A DNA stretch of 64,000 nt from a virus. Positions 1-6,705 of the stretch are shown here, piece by piece (position 1 is the first letter of the stretch; every line of letters begins with the position of its first letter). The translations under genes were made by a program, and so were the position numbers. The notes under the pieces were generated by a model. It saw only the letters and a program-made list of their open reading frames with translations. It did not search any database and was not told the origin of the DNA. The stretch covers positions 1 through 64,000 of IMG/VR virus record IMGVR_UViG_3300017730_000001; one strand, 5' to 3'.

Positions 1-293
1 TCTGCAATATACTTGTAAGATAGATTGTGGTCTTGTACTTTCTGACTAGGAATTATCTCACTAGAATCTGGATTGTATTCTGCATCTTCATCAATAGGAC
101 AACCATGAAACACATTTAGTATGTGTTCGCATCCTAATGGATTGATTATGTTTGGTAGAATTGTAATAAAGTCTGTATTGCGTTCTATTTCGAACTGTTC
201 ACCAGTGTACTTGTCTTCTACTATTTCTTTGTTGTCTTGTTCATCTGAACCACCTAAGTTGGTGTCGGTATATGAACCCATGTTAATTGCCAT
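1..293 (-). CDS. Partial protein of unknown function (N-terminal 97 residues)
   Basis: The gene runs off the left edge, so only about 97 N-terminal residues are visible. A good ribosome binding site (GGAGATAACA before ATG) fixes the start at 293. The segment ITILPNIINPLGCEHI resembles the region just before the catalytic core of prolyl-4-hydroxylase-like 2-oxoglutarate oxygenases, and the two genes behind it are of that type, so it may be a third oxygenase. No catalytic residues are visible in this part, so the function is only a guess. Confidence 0.6.
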   Translation of the reverse strand, partial: MAINMGSYTDTNLGGSDEQDNKEIVEDKYTGEQFEIERNTDFITILPNIINPLGCEHILNVFHGCPIDEDAEYNPDSSEIIPSQKVQDHNLSYKYIA

Positions 294-302
294 TGTTATC
301 TC

Positions 303-983
303 CTAATTTGGGTGGAAGAAAGTCACTTGTGTGAATCTCCAGTTGTCGATGTATTTATTATAATTGTCAATCCAAGCACCATGCATATAATTACCTGGAA
401 ATATAACACATCTATTAAACTTCGCCTTAATCATAGTTCGAATGTTGAATCTCTCTTCTACAGGATATAACACATTCATGTTCTCGTCATTAGTAATCCA
501 TTCACCATCATAAACTGCTGTACCACCATCTTCTTCTTTGTCAAGATAGACTAGCATGTTGAGTGTAGCACAATTGTCTGGCATATCTAATTTACTATCG
601 ATATGTGGATAGTGTTGAAATCTTGAATTGGTAATCTCACCAGTTTTAAAACAGTTGAACTCATATAGTCGTGACCAGTTGTATTCACCTTTATGCCAGT
701 ATCTACGACATACATCTAATATTCTTTGATGTTCTGTTTCATAGATTCTTGTAGGGTGACCAACCTTGTCAACTATTCTACAGTCGTAATAGTCTATACC
801 ATTTCGTGTTGGTGATTCAGGATTATATTTCCACATTGGGTAATCTCTGTTAGTCAAGTGTTGATACAAATCTTCGGCGTTCTCATAGAAGTCGTCTATG
901 GTCAAACAGAAACCATCAAACTTTGCATCTGCAAATGAACCTTTCATTTTGTATAGTTCATCTAGTATAATTGGTTTACTCAT
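303..983 (-). CDS. 2-oxoglutarate/Fe(II)-dependent oxygenase
   Basis: A 226-residue protein with the iron-binding facial triad of the 2OG-Fe(II) dioxygenase superfamily. HID lies in the context FQHYPHIDSK near residue 128, and a distal H (NYMHGAW) is followed by an R (DNWRFTQVTFF) near the C terminus that would bind 2-oxoglutarate. The fold would hydroxylate an unknown protein, nucleotide or lipid substrate. The start overlaps the end of the next oxygenase gene by 8 bp, so the two are translationally coupled. It is one of several such enzymes in the window. The family call is solid, the substrate unknown. Confidence 0.75.
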   Translation of the reverse strand: MSKPIILDELYKMKGSFADAKFDGFCLTIDDFYENAEDLYQHLTNRDYPMWKYNPESPTRNGIDYYDCRIVDKVGHPTRIYETEHQRILDVCRRYWHKGEYNWSRLYEFNCFKTGEITNSRFQHYPHIDSKLDMPDNCATLNMLVYLDKEEDGGTAVYDGEWITNDENMNVLYPVEERFNIRTMIKAKFNRCVIFPGNYMHGAWIDNYNKYIDNWRFTQVTFFHPN

Positions 984-1743
984 TACTTAAAACTCCATAA
1001 TCAAATGGGTCACCATGATGATATGACCCTAAATTCTCTGCATGTTGTAAATTGAAAGAGATTGATATTCTCTCGTATTCTTTAATCTCACCAATCATTC
1101 CTTTTCCTCGTGACCTACCCTGTGGTACTGCATGGGTCATGTACGAGGGCCATAGTAAGAAGTCACCAGTTTCGGCATAAAATGCCATTTCTGTCTGACC
1201 ACCTGGCGTACCTTGAAATGTATATTGACCATCTTCGTGTTGACCATCACTGGCGCCATGACCAAAAAGAGAACTCATGTTAGGATGATAAAAGGTAATT
1301 GGTTCTGAATTAGAATCTGTAGAGACATAGTAGGTACCAGATAGTCTGGACTTGACATGATTATGAACTGAATGGGAGTGTGGTTCATTATATACATTCA
1401 CCCATGCAAATAGGTGTATGTCATGTCGAGATATTCCAGTCACATCGAAATGCCACATTTTACGGATGAATTCGATGTAAGTATCTTTCATCTGATTTGC
1501 GAAGTCGTTGTACCATGGTTGGTTATGTGTCTCTTCTCTCAAATCGTGCTCGAAGTAGGTTGTGTATTCTGTTTCTGTATTACCCTTTGGTATTCTACCT
1601 ACTACATCTCTACAGTGTTCTGCGACAATTTCATGATTGAGGTTTGCCTTACCTTGAAACATGGGTGTAGAGAAAGTCTGTTTATAGTCTCCCCTACATG
1701 GTCCATATGTATTCTGTAATTTGTTAGTCTTTATTGGTCTCAT
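976..1743 (-). CDS. 2OG-Fe(II) oxygenase, TIGR02466-like
   Basis: A 255-residue protein resembling the putative 2OG-Fe(II) oxygenases common in marine T4-like phages. Visible are SVHNHVKSRLSGTYYVS with the proximal histidine, a second metal histidine in LLWPSYMTHAVP, and an arginine in RISISFNLQ matching the 2-oxoglutarate-binding strand. Its first 20 bp overlap the end of the lipoprotein gene, and its end overlaps the following oxygenase. The family is well supported. The substrate cannot be deduced. Confidence 0.75.
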   Translation of the reverse strand: MRPIKTNKLQNTYGPCRGDYKQTFSTPMFQGKANLNHEIVAEHCRDVVGRIPKGNTETEYTTYFEHDLREETHNQPWYNDFANQMKDTYIEFIRKMWHFDVTGISRHDIHLFAWVNVYNEPHSHSVHNHVKSRLSGTYYVSTDSNSEPITFYHPNMSSLFGHGASDGQHEDGQYTFQGTPGGQTEMAFYAETGDFLLWPSYMTHAVPQGRSRGKGMIGEIKEYERISISFNLQHAENLGSYHHGDPFDYGVLSNE

Positions 1744-2245
1744 TAACTTTCGCTTCAGTCTTTGTAGTGACTTCTCTATAATATATTACGACTTCACCAA
1801 TTTGTTTGATGTATCGTTTTAGTTCTTGCATGTCTTCTGCCATGACTTTGTAATCGCCAACTGATGTTGCGACAAATAACACCTCACCATTGTTCTGGTC
1901 TTTCATCTCATCTAAGAATCTGTCGAGATATGTATATCCCTCTGGCCAGTCTGGATTGTCTCTTTGCGACAACTCACATGTTTTTGGTCGTTTAAGTTGT
2001 TCTACACCTTTATCATCAAACCTCTTAGGTTCAAATGATAATGTTCTCTTACATGGATTTACTATTCGTGCCTCAGATACTACAAACCATTTGGGTGCAG
2101 TCAATTCTACTGGTCGTGGTAAATCAGGTTGCATGATTTCTATCTCTAGGGGTTTACTGACTATCTCTACCTTTCGTTCAGGTAGTAGTGAACAACTACT
2201 CAGGAGTATTATCAGCGCCGATATTGTAAAGTTTCTCTGTATCAT
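1724..2245 (-). CDS. Lipoprotein, candidate outer-membrane spanin
   Basis: A 173-residue protein with a lipoprotein signal: a short hydrophobic stretch ending in LLSSC near residue 18, followed by a proline-rich linker. Its start lies 50 bp inside the end of a gene for an N-terminally anchored coiled-coil membrane protein. That is the nested arrangement of Rz/Rz1 spanins, which fuse the inner and outer membranes at lysis. It is longer than classic Rz1, with a folded-looking C-terminal half, so another envelope role is possible. The lipobox is seen directly; the spanin role is inferred from context. Confidence 0.55.
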   Translation of the reverse strand: MIQRNFTISALIILLSSCSLLPERKVEIVSKPLEIEIMQPDLPRPVELTAPKWFVVSEARIVNPCKRTLSFEPKRFDDKGVEQLKRPKTCELSQRDNPDWPEGYTYLDRFLDEMKDQNNGEVLFVATSVGDYKVMAEDMQELKRYIKQIGEVVIYYREVTTKTEAKVNETNKD

Positions 2246-2579
2246 CTTCTAGTCCCTCCATAACTTGTTCACTTGCATTGTTGAATCTTAGTTCAATCAT
2301 GCCAGGTTTCTTTAGTGCGAGTACATCTAGGTTATGTCGTGCAAATATTGATAGATACTCTGCCTTCTCTTTCTCTATCTCTGCATTTTGTCTTGACATG
2401 TTTAACAATGCCTTACCTTGTTTCTCGTAAGACTCTTTCATTGCGGTCATTGCCGCCTTCTGTTCTTCTACTGCATACTCTAACTTGGCGTTATTGTCTT
2501 TCAGTGTGATATTCTCATTGTAGAGGTAATAACCACCAAGACCAAGTACGAGTATAATACCAATAAATAACTGATTCAT
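2196..2579 (-). CDS. Membrane-anchored coiled-coil protein, candidate inner-membrane spanin
   Basis: 127 residues. There is one N-terminal transmembrane helix (LFIGIILVLGLGGYYLY, about residues 4-20), then a long charged heptad-rich stretch (about 25-75) and a conserved-looking tail (KPGMIELRFNNASEQV). The topology and overlap with the downstream lipoprotein gene match an i-spanin (Rz-like). Similar proteins occur in T4-like marine phages without assigned function. The start is preceded by GGGAGTAAAT. Confidence 0.55.
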   Translation of the reverse strand: MNQLFIGIILVLGLGGYYLYNENITLKDNNAKLEYAVEEQKAAMTAMKESYEKQGKALLNMSRQNAEIEKEKAEYLSIFARHNLDVLALKKPGMIELRFNNASEQVMEGLEDDTEKLYNIGADNTPE

Positions 2580-2588
2580 ATTTACTCC

Positions 2589-2666
2589 CTATAATATAAC
2601 TATGAGTAATGCACCGAACAACAAGAACAAAAACAATATGTCTTCACTACTCGGTTTCTTGTCCAT
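2589..2666 (-). CDS. 25-residue single-helix membrane peptide
   Basis: A very small frame (starts MDKKPSSEDI, then a hydrophobic helix to the end) that overlaps the end of the upstream 95-residue gene and stops just before the candidate i-spanin gene. A 14-residue hydrophobic run would span a membrane. The position among lysis-type genes allows a role as a small holin or holin regulator, but this is speculative and the peptide could be non-coding. Confidence 0.4.
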   Translation of the reverse strand: MDKKPSSEDILFLFLLFGALLIVIL

Positions 2667-2934
2667 ACTCATACTCGTAATCTTCTATGATAAAGTTCAG
2701 CCCACCTGAACTTCTGTATTCGATTACTTTGTTGTCTTCATCTCTAAATTTAAGATGTTTCTCTTTTTGTACTAAAATTTTCTTGGCGATAAATTGTCTA
2801 TCGTCTGAATCACCATATACACTGTTGAATGAAACTGTAACCAGATATCTCTTAACAAACATCGACTTGATGCTTTCATATATGTATCTAGTTGTCTTGC
2901 GAATCCAACTCCACAATCTCTTTAATCTTTCCAT
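2647..2934 (-). CDS. Conserved phage protein of unknown function
   Basis: A 95-residue protein with a basic, Trp/Tyr-rich N terminus (MERLKRLWSWIRKTTRY), a central strand-rich part and an acidic, tyrosine-rich C terminus. Proteins with this pattern are found in T4-like marine phages, but I know of no function. There is no ribosome binding site: a late-promoter core (CTAAATA) ends 5 nt before the ATG, so the mRNA is probably leaderless. Confidence 0.6.
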   Translation of the reverse strand: MERLKRLWSWIRKTTRYIYESIKSMFVKRYLVTVSFNSVYGDSDDRQFIAKKILVQKEKHLKFRDEDNKVIEYRSSGGLNFIIEDYEYEYGQETE

Positions 2935-2939
2935 ACTTG

Positions 2940-2946
2940 TATTTAG
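2940..2946 (-). promoter_or_regulatory. T4-late-type promoter core (CTAAATA)
   Basis: CTAAATA ends exactly 5 nt before the ATG at 2934. In T4 the late element occupies about -13 to -6, so +1 would be the A of the ATG. Confidence 0.5.
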
Positions 2947-3452
2947 TCGTTATTTCTTAACAACTTTAATTGTTCTATAGTATCTCTTGCACTTACATGG
3001 ACAATACCAATACCACCTGCATCAATCCATGCATCGATATTCTTTTGTCTATCGTCAATCAATACAGAACCCTCAAAGGCATATGCCGCCTTTTGAGTAC
3101 CAGTAAATGTACATGTCACTGGAACTGTTGGGTCTACATATCTCTTAATCCATTCGTTCTTGTCATGTACTACTAAGTGTCTGTTGACTTCACCAGCGGC
3201 AGTCAATATTTCCCATGGTACTTCACAATGTCTGACATATGCGAGTAGGTCGTACATATCGACCATTGGGGGTAAGTTTGCAAACAGTCTTTTGTTTGTT
3301 AGTTCTTCTTTTCTATCGTCATATGTAGAATGACCTTCTGCATCATTAGTAAGTGGTTCACCCAAATACTGTGGACCTTCGACCCCTCTTAAGAAGTCGG
3401 CAAGTACACCGTCCATATCGATAAATATTCTTTTTACTTTTCCTTTCATCAT
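2943..3452 (-). CDS. HAD-superfamily 5'-nucleotidase-like protein
   Basis: A phosphohydrolase of the 5'(3')-deoxyribonucleotidase/HAD type. Motif I is FIDMDGVLADF with the two catalytic aspartates. The motif II region is EILTAAG, and motif IV is VLIDDRQKNIDAW. The likely role is dephosphorylating nucleotides or nucleic-acid ends during phage nucleotide metabolism. The frame is open further upstream to 3500, but a perfect -10 box (TATAAT) ends 6 nt before the ATG at 3452, so I start there (MMKGKVKRIF), predicting a leaderless mRNA. An upstream start would overlap the metallopeptidase gene by 41 bp. Confidence 0.7.
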   Translation of the reverse strand: MMKGKVKRIFIDMDGVLADFLRGVEGPQYLGEPLTNDAEGHSTYDDRKEELTNKRLFANLPPMVDMYDLLAYVRHCEVPWEILTAAGEVNRHLVVHDKNEWIKRYVDPTVPVTCTFTGTQKAAYAFEGSVLIDDRQKNIDAWIDAGGIGIVHVSARDTIEQLKLLRNND

Positions 3453-3458
3453 GGTAGG

Positions 3459-3488
3459 ATTATAACCGTTTTCGATGGTCATTGTCAA
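3459..3488 (-). promoter_or_regulatory. Early sigma70-type promoter (TTGACA-18-TATAAT)
   Basis: TTGACA, an 18-nt spacer beginning ATGACC, and TATAAT. It lies inside the end of the metallopeptidase gene. The -10 ends 6 nt before the ATG of the HAD nucleotidase. It shares the GGTTGACAATGACC-type sequence with other promoters in the window. Confidence 0.75.
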
Positions 3489-3783
3489 GGGTTTTCTCAA
3501 GTAAATACGCCTCGTTTTCGTCTATTTCTTCACCCTTTAGTACCTGTCGGACATGCACCATTTCATGTGCGAGTGTGATGTATCTCTCTTTGTTGAGTTT
3601 AACAAATATGTTTATGTAGATGTGATTGTCTAGTTCTCGTGGGTGTTCGATTAACCCTTGTTGCGTGAATGATGGTGGTAATCGTTTTATATTGATAATC
3701 GCAGGCATCTCACTGATACCCAGCGTATTCGCATACTCTACTGCCTTGTCTAACAATAGATTATTCTTGCAGTAAATCTCCAT
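3460..3783 (-). CDS. Small zinc metallopeptidase-like protein (HExxH)
   Basis: A 107-residue protein with the zincin signature LAHEMVHVRQ (HExxH, residues about 73-77) after strand-rich segments and followed by a helix with conserved glutamates (DENEAYLLEK) that could supply the third ligand. It resembles compact SprT- or M48-like phage peptidases. The target is unknown. The start overlaps the end of the 84-residue gene by 23 bp. Confidence 0.6.
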   Translation of the reverse strand: MEIYCKNNLLLDKAVEYANTLGISEMPAIINIKRLPPSFTQQGLIEHPRELDNHIYINIFVKLNKERYITLAHEMVHVRQVLKGEEIDENEAYLLEKTLDNDHRKRL

Positions 3784-4015
3784 TATCTAGTTTTCTTTCG
3801 CCTATTGTTTCATTCCAAAAGTTGTCTATTGACTTTTTCTTACCATCTAGTTCTATATGGGGTAAAGTCTTATCAGTCTTATAGAAGTCTAACCCCAATA
3901 CATACACCCTCACCTCGAACTCTTCTCGGTTCAATGAATTACAGATATGTTTCAATCTCAAATCCATTGCATCCCAATCTCGTTCTCTCTGTAGATAAAG
4001 GTGTACAATTCTCAT
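3761..4015 (-). CDS. Uncharacterised 84-residue protein
   Basis: No confident family. The protein reads as beta-alpha-beta with LPHIELDGKKKSIDNF, vaguely like the cis-proline half of a thioredoxin fold, and it is coupled (ATGA overlap) to the glutaredoxin gene upstream, so a redox role is conceivable. The N terminus (MRIVHLYLQRERDWDAM) has no CxxC. Coding status is supported by tight packing on both sides. Confidence 0.5.
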   Translation of the reverse strand: MRIVHLYLQRERDWDAMDLRLKHICNSLNREEFEVRVYVLGLDFYKTDKTLPHIELDGKKKSIDNFWNETIGERKLDNGDLLQE

Positions 4016-4236
4016 TTGTTGTTATGCCACTCAAGTAGTTCTGTATACCCACCAATAGATTCTTCGTTCACTTTAATCTGAGGAAATGTTCTTGCAGTTG
4101 GAAATGTATTCATCATCTCTTCTCTGTCAAAATCTGTACCTAGTGATTTGTATACAAAGTCATACCCTTGTTGTTCACATAATTTTTTCGCCATATCACA
4201 ATATGGGCATTGTGTTTTTCCATATATTTCTATCAT
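4012..4236 (-). CDS. nrdC: Glutaredoxin
   Basis: 74 residues, the usual length of a minimal glutaredoxin. The dithiol active site CPYC sits at residues 10-13, the cis-Pro region is TFPQIKV, and the glutathione-binding GG is in ESIGGYTEL. It would reduce ribonucleotide reductase and possibly other thiols with host glutathione. It is transcribed with the membrane cytochrome, nrdB and nrdA, matching the T4 NrdC role, and is coupled by 4-bp overlaps on both sides. Confidence 0.85.
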   Translation of the reverse strand: MIEIYGKTQCPYCDMAKKLCEQQGYDFVYKSLGTDFDREEMMNTFPTARTFPQIKVNEESIGGYTELLEWHNNK

Positions 4237-4676
4237 TTCAACTCCTGTTGTATAAATTTACCTATAGTTTGTATATCTGCATCAGATAACATACCTGCCT
4301 GTGCCCACATGGTAGATGACATTGCACCTACTGTTTCTCTATTCTTATATGCATATAGTCTTTGAGTAATGTAATCACTACTTTGACCTGCAAGTGCTGG
4401 GAAGACTGCCATACCTTGACCTTCTGCACCATGACAGGCGGCACAACCTGACCATAAACTTCTGATTGAACTAAACTCATCTGCATTTGCAAGTTCTTGT
4501 TTCGCCCTTAATATGTCTACACTTGTACCGTTCAATGCAACATAGTCAACATAACACTGACCAGTGCATGAAGTGTTTGATGAGTATCCTGTATATTCTA
4601 AGTTTGGGTATACTTTAAGTGTAAAGAAGGTTGCTATTACTAAACAACCGATTAATGTCATTCCTAATTCTCTCAT
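4233..4676 (-). CDS. Membrane-anchored single-heme cytochrome c
   Basis: 147 residues. An N-terminal hydrophobic helix (about residues 5-22, MTLIGCLVIATFFTLKV) acts as signal or anchor. The heme c attachment motif CAACH is at residues 78-82, followed by GAEGQGMAVFPALAGQ, the pattern of class I cytochrome c553-type domains. A distal methionine (GAMSSTM, residue 119 or 123) can serve as axial ligand. Maturation needs periplasmic export and the host Ccm system. It lies between nrdB and glutaredoxin with ATGA overlaps, so it is not a stray gene. Two cysteines near residues 37-41 (SCTGQC) are unusual. It may shuttle electrons to a terminal oxidase during infection. Confidence 0.8.
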   Translation of the reverse strand: MRELGMTLIGCLVIATFFTLKVYPNLEYTGYSSNTSCTGQCYVDYVALNGTSVDILRAKQELANADEFSSIRSLWSGCAACHGAEGQGMAVFPALAGQSSDYITQRLYAYKNRETVGAMSSTMWAQAGMLSDADIQTIGKFIQQELK

Positions 4677-5770
4677 AATGTAAAATTGTCAAATGTGTTA
4701 TCATCGACATCTTGTTTAATACCACCAATGACATAAGATTCAATCTCCGTCTCTTGGGGTGCGTTTTGTAATCCTCTACTGTTAAACCAATGTTGTGTCC
4801 ATGGTAAAGGGTTGTTAGTTGAAGAGACATTGAATATTGGGTCTAAACCAATCGCCCTAAGTCTCTTATTACAAATGTATTCTATGTAATTACCAAGTAA
4901 TGGTATTGATAAACCAATCATAGAACCCTCTCTGAACAAGAACTCTGCCCATTCTTTCTCTTGGGCGACTGCATCTTCATACATTGAGTACACTTCTGAT
5001 TCACAATCTTTCATAACTTTATGCATGAGTGAGTCGTTTTCTTGATTCTTATAACATTTAAGTATGTGTTGAGTGATTGCAAGGTGTTGTGCTTCATCTC
5101 TGGAAATGAATGAGATAATCTTCGCACTGCCTTCCATGAGTTTGAGTTCACCAAATGCAAAACTACAGGCGAATGATACAAAGAATCTTACACCCTCTAG
5201 TATGTTGACTGATATCAATGCAAGATACAATGCCTTATACAGGTCATAGTCATCTACTTTTAGACCTAACAATCTTCTACGACCAAGTTCAATGAAGTGG
5301 TCATACTTCTCTGTCACCATCTCTGCCCTCTTAACGATTGCAGGTTCATCTATAATCGTATCGAATATATCACTAGGGTCACTATAGATGTTCTTTATAA
5401 TGTGAGTATAACTTCTACTATGAATAGTCTCCATGAAGTCCCATGTGATAATACACGACTCAAGTTCAGGTAGAGTGACAAACGGTAAAAATGCTATGGA
5501 TGGCGCTCTGCCTTGAACTGAGTCAAGTAAAGTTTGATATCTTAAGTTAGATGTGAATATATGTTTTTGTGCATCTGTTAGTTGTTGGTAATCACTTCTA
5601 TCTTTCTGTAGTGATACTTCTTCTGGTCTCCAGAAGAATCCTAATTGTGTCTGAGTGAGTTTATCAAATATCGGATACTTGAACTCATCGAATCTTTGTG
5701 TGTTTAATTCTTCGCCAAAGAATATCTTGTTCTTTGTGAAGTCAATATTTTTCTTATTAAAAACTGTCAT
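4673..5770 (-). CDS. nrdB: Ribonucleoside-diphosphate reductase, beta subunit
   Basis: A 365-residue class Ia R2 subunit. The diiron ligands are recognisable in WDFMETIHSRSY (E and H, with the radical tyrosine two residues after the RS), EGVRFF and SRDEAQHL. It makes the tyrosyl radical that NrdA uses to reduce ribonucleotides for phage DNA synthesis. The length is normal and the C-terminal tail (DDNTFDNFTL) matches the acidic/aromatic NrdA-docking peptide. It is coupled to the cytochrome gene by a 4-bp overlap and abuts the oxygenase-like gene. Confidence 0.93.
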   Translation of the reverse strand: MTVFNKKNIDFTKNKIFFGEELNTQRFDEFKYPIFDKLTQTQLGFFWRPEEVSLQKDRSDYQQLTDAQKHIFTSNLRYQTLLDSVQGRAPSIAFLPFVTLPELESCIITWDFMETIHSRSYTHIIKNIYSDPSDIFDTIIDEPAIVKRAEMVTEKYDHFIELGRRRLLGLKVDDYDLYKALYLALISVNILEGVRFFVSFACSFAFGELKLMEGSAKIISFISRDEAQHLAITQHILKCYKNQENDSLMHKVMKDCESEVYSMYEDAVAQEKEWAEFLFREGSMIGLSIPLLGNYIEYICNKRLRAIGLDPIFNVSSTNNPLPWTQHWFNSRGLQNAPQETEIESYVIGGIKQDVDDNTFDNFTL

Positions 5771-6705
5771 TATCTCTTACTCTCTATTTCTTCTAAATCA
5801 TCATAGTAATTTACGAATTGCCCATAATCTGTGGCATAGTATTTATCATTAAAGATTTTTGATTGTTCGCCATATGTGTCATTGTCATTTGACCATCTAT
5901 GTTCTCTACCATCTAGGTTTAATGATGTCTTAGGGCGTCTTTCATCGCCATGATGAAAGTCTGGTATATGTTGCATCATAGAATTTGAATTCACAAAATG
6001 CGAAAATATATGATAACTGTAATCACCTAAGAATTCATCTCTCCAATGTGGTATGTTAGGACCTTGATACAATAATATATCACCAGGTTCTAAGTCAACT
6101 GCAATACAATTATTCTTTAGTCTGTCTCTATGATTAAAATCTTGTGATTCATTCTTAACTTGTTCTGCATCTACACCTGCATAGTTCTTATCATTTCTCA
6201 ACCATATTGTCCATGGTGTGTTGTCGTCTGTTTTGTAATCTAAACACAATGTTGCACTGACCTCACATGAAGGTCTATCAGTATGTGAACCAAGATAGGC
6301 ACCTCTAACATACTTTCTGGTGAATGAATATGTCTCTTCTAAAGTCATGTCAAAACAGTCTTTTAGTTTCTCATGTATGTAATGAGACAATGCATTACCC
6401 CATGGCGAACAATACTTTCCAGAACTCGTTCCCCTAGATGATTGGGGGTTCTTATATGTAATGTCATGTGTTTCTAATGTGGTTGCAGTATCGGTGTATT
6501 CTGCTGATTTCCACACATCCATCGCAAAGGTAATCATGTGTTGTGGTAAGAAGTCTCTGACAACAACATATTTGTTCTTCATAAACTGCCATGTCATTGG
6601 GTTTGTTTTACCCCTAAGTGTAGCAGATTGTTGGTCTTTCCACTTAGCGATATTCTCGTCTACACACTTATATTCTATAGTTTTTTCATCAAATGGCACA
6701 GGCAT
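5770..6705 (-). CDS. 2OG-Fe(II) oxygenase-like protein between nrdA and nrdB
   Basis: About 311 residues from the ATG at 6705 (MPVPFDEKTIEY). The GGAG upstream and the overlap with the nrdA stop favour this start over the longer open frame to 6813. A candidate facial triad is visible: SHTDRPSCEVSATLCL (HxD), a distal HWRDEF after GDILLYQGPNIP, and SYHIFSHF. This is the layout of 2OG oxygenases acting on unknown substrates. It splits the nrdA-nrdB pair, which suggests nucleotide- or redox-linked work, but that is inference. Confidence 0.65.
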   Translation of the reverse strand: MPVPFDEKTIEYKCVDENIAKWKDQQSATLRGKTNPMTWQFMKNKYVVVRDFLPQHMITFAMDVWKSAEYTDTATTLETHDITYKNPQSSRGTSSGKYCSPWGNALSHYIHEKLKDCFDMTLEETYSFTRKYVRGAYLGSHTDRPSCEVSATLCLDYKTDDNTPWTIWLRNDKNYAGVDAEQVKNESQDFNHRDRLKNNCIAVDLEPGDILLYQGPNIPHWRDEFLGDYSYHIFSHFVNSNSMMQHIPDFHHGDERRPKTSLNLDGREHRWSNDNDTYGEQSKIFNDKYYATDYGQFVNYYDDLEEIESKR

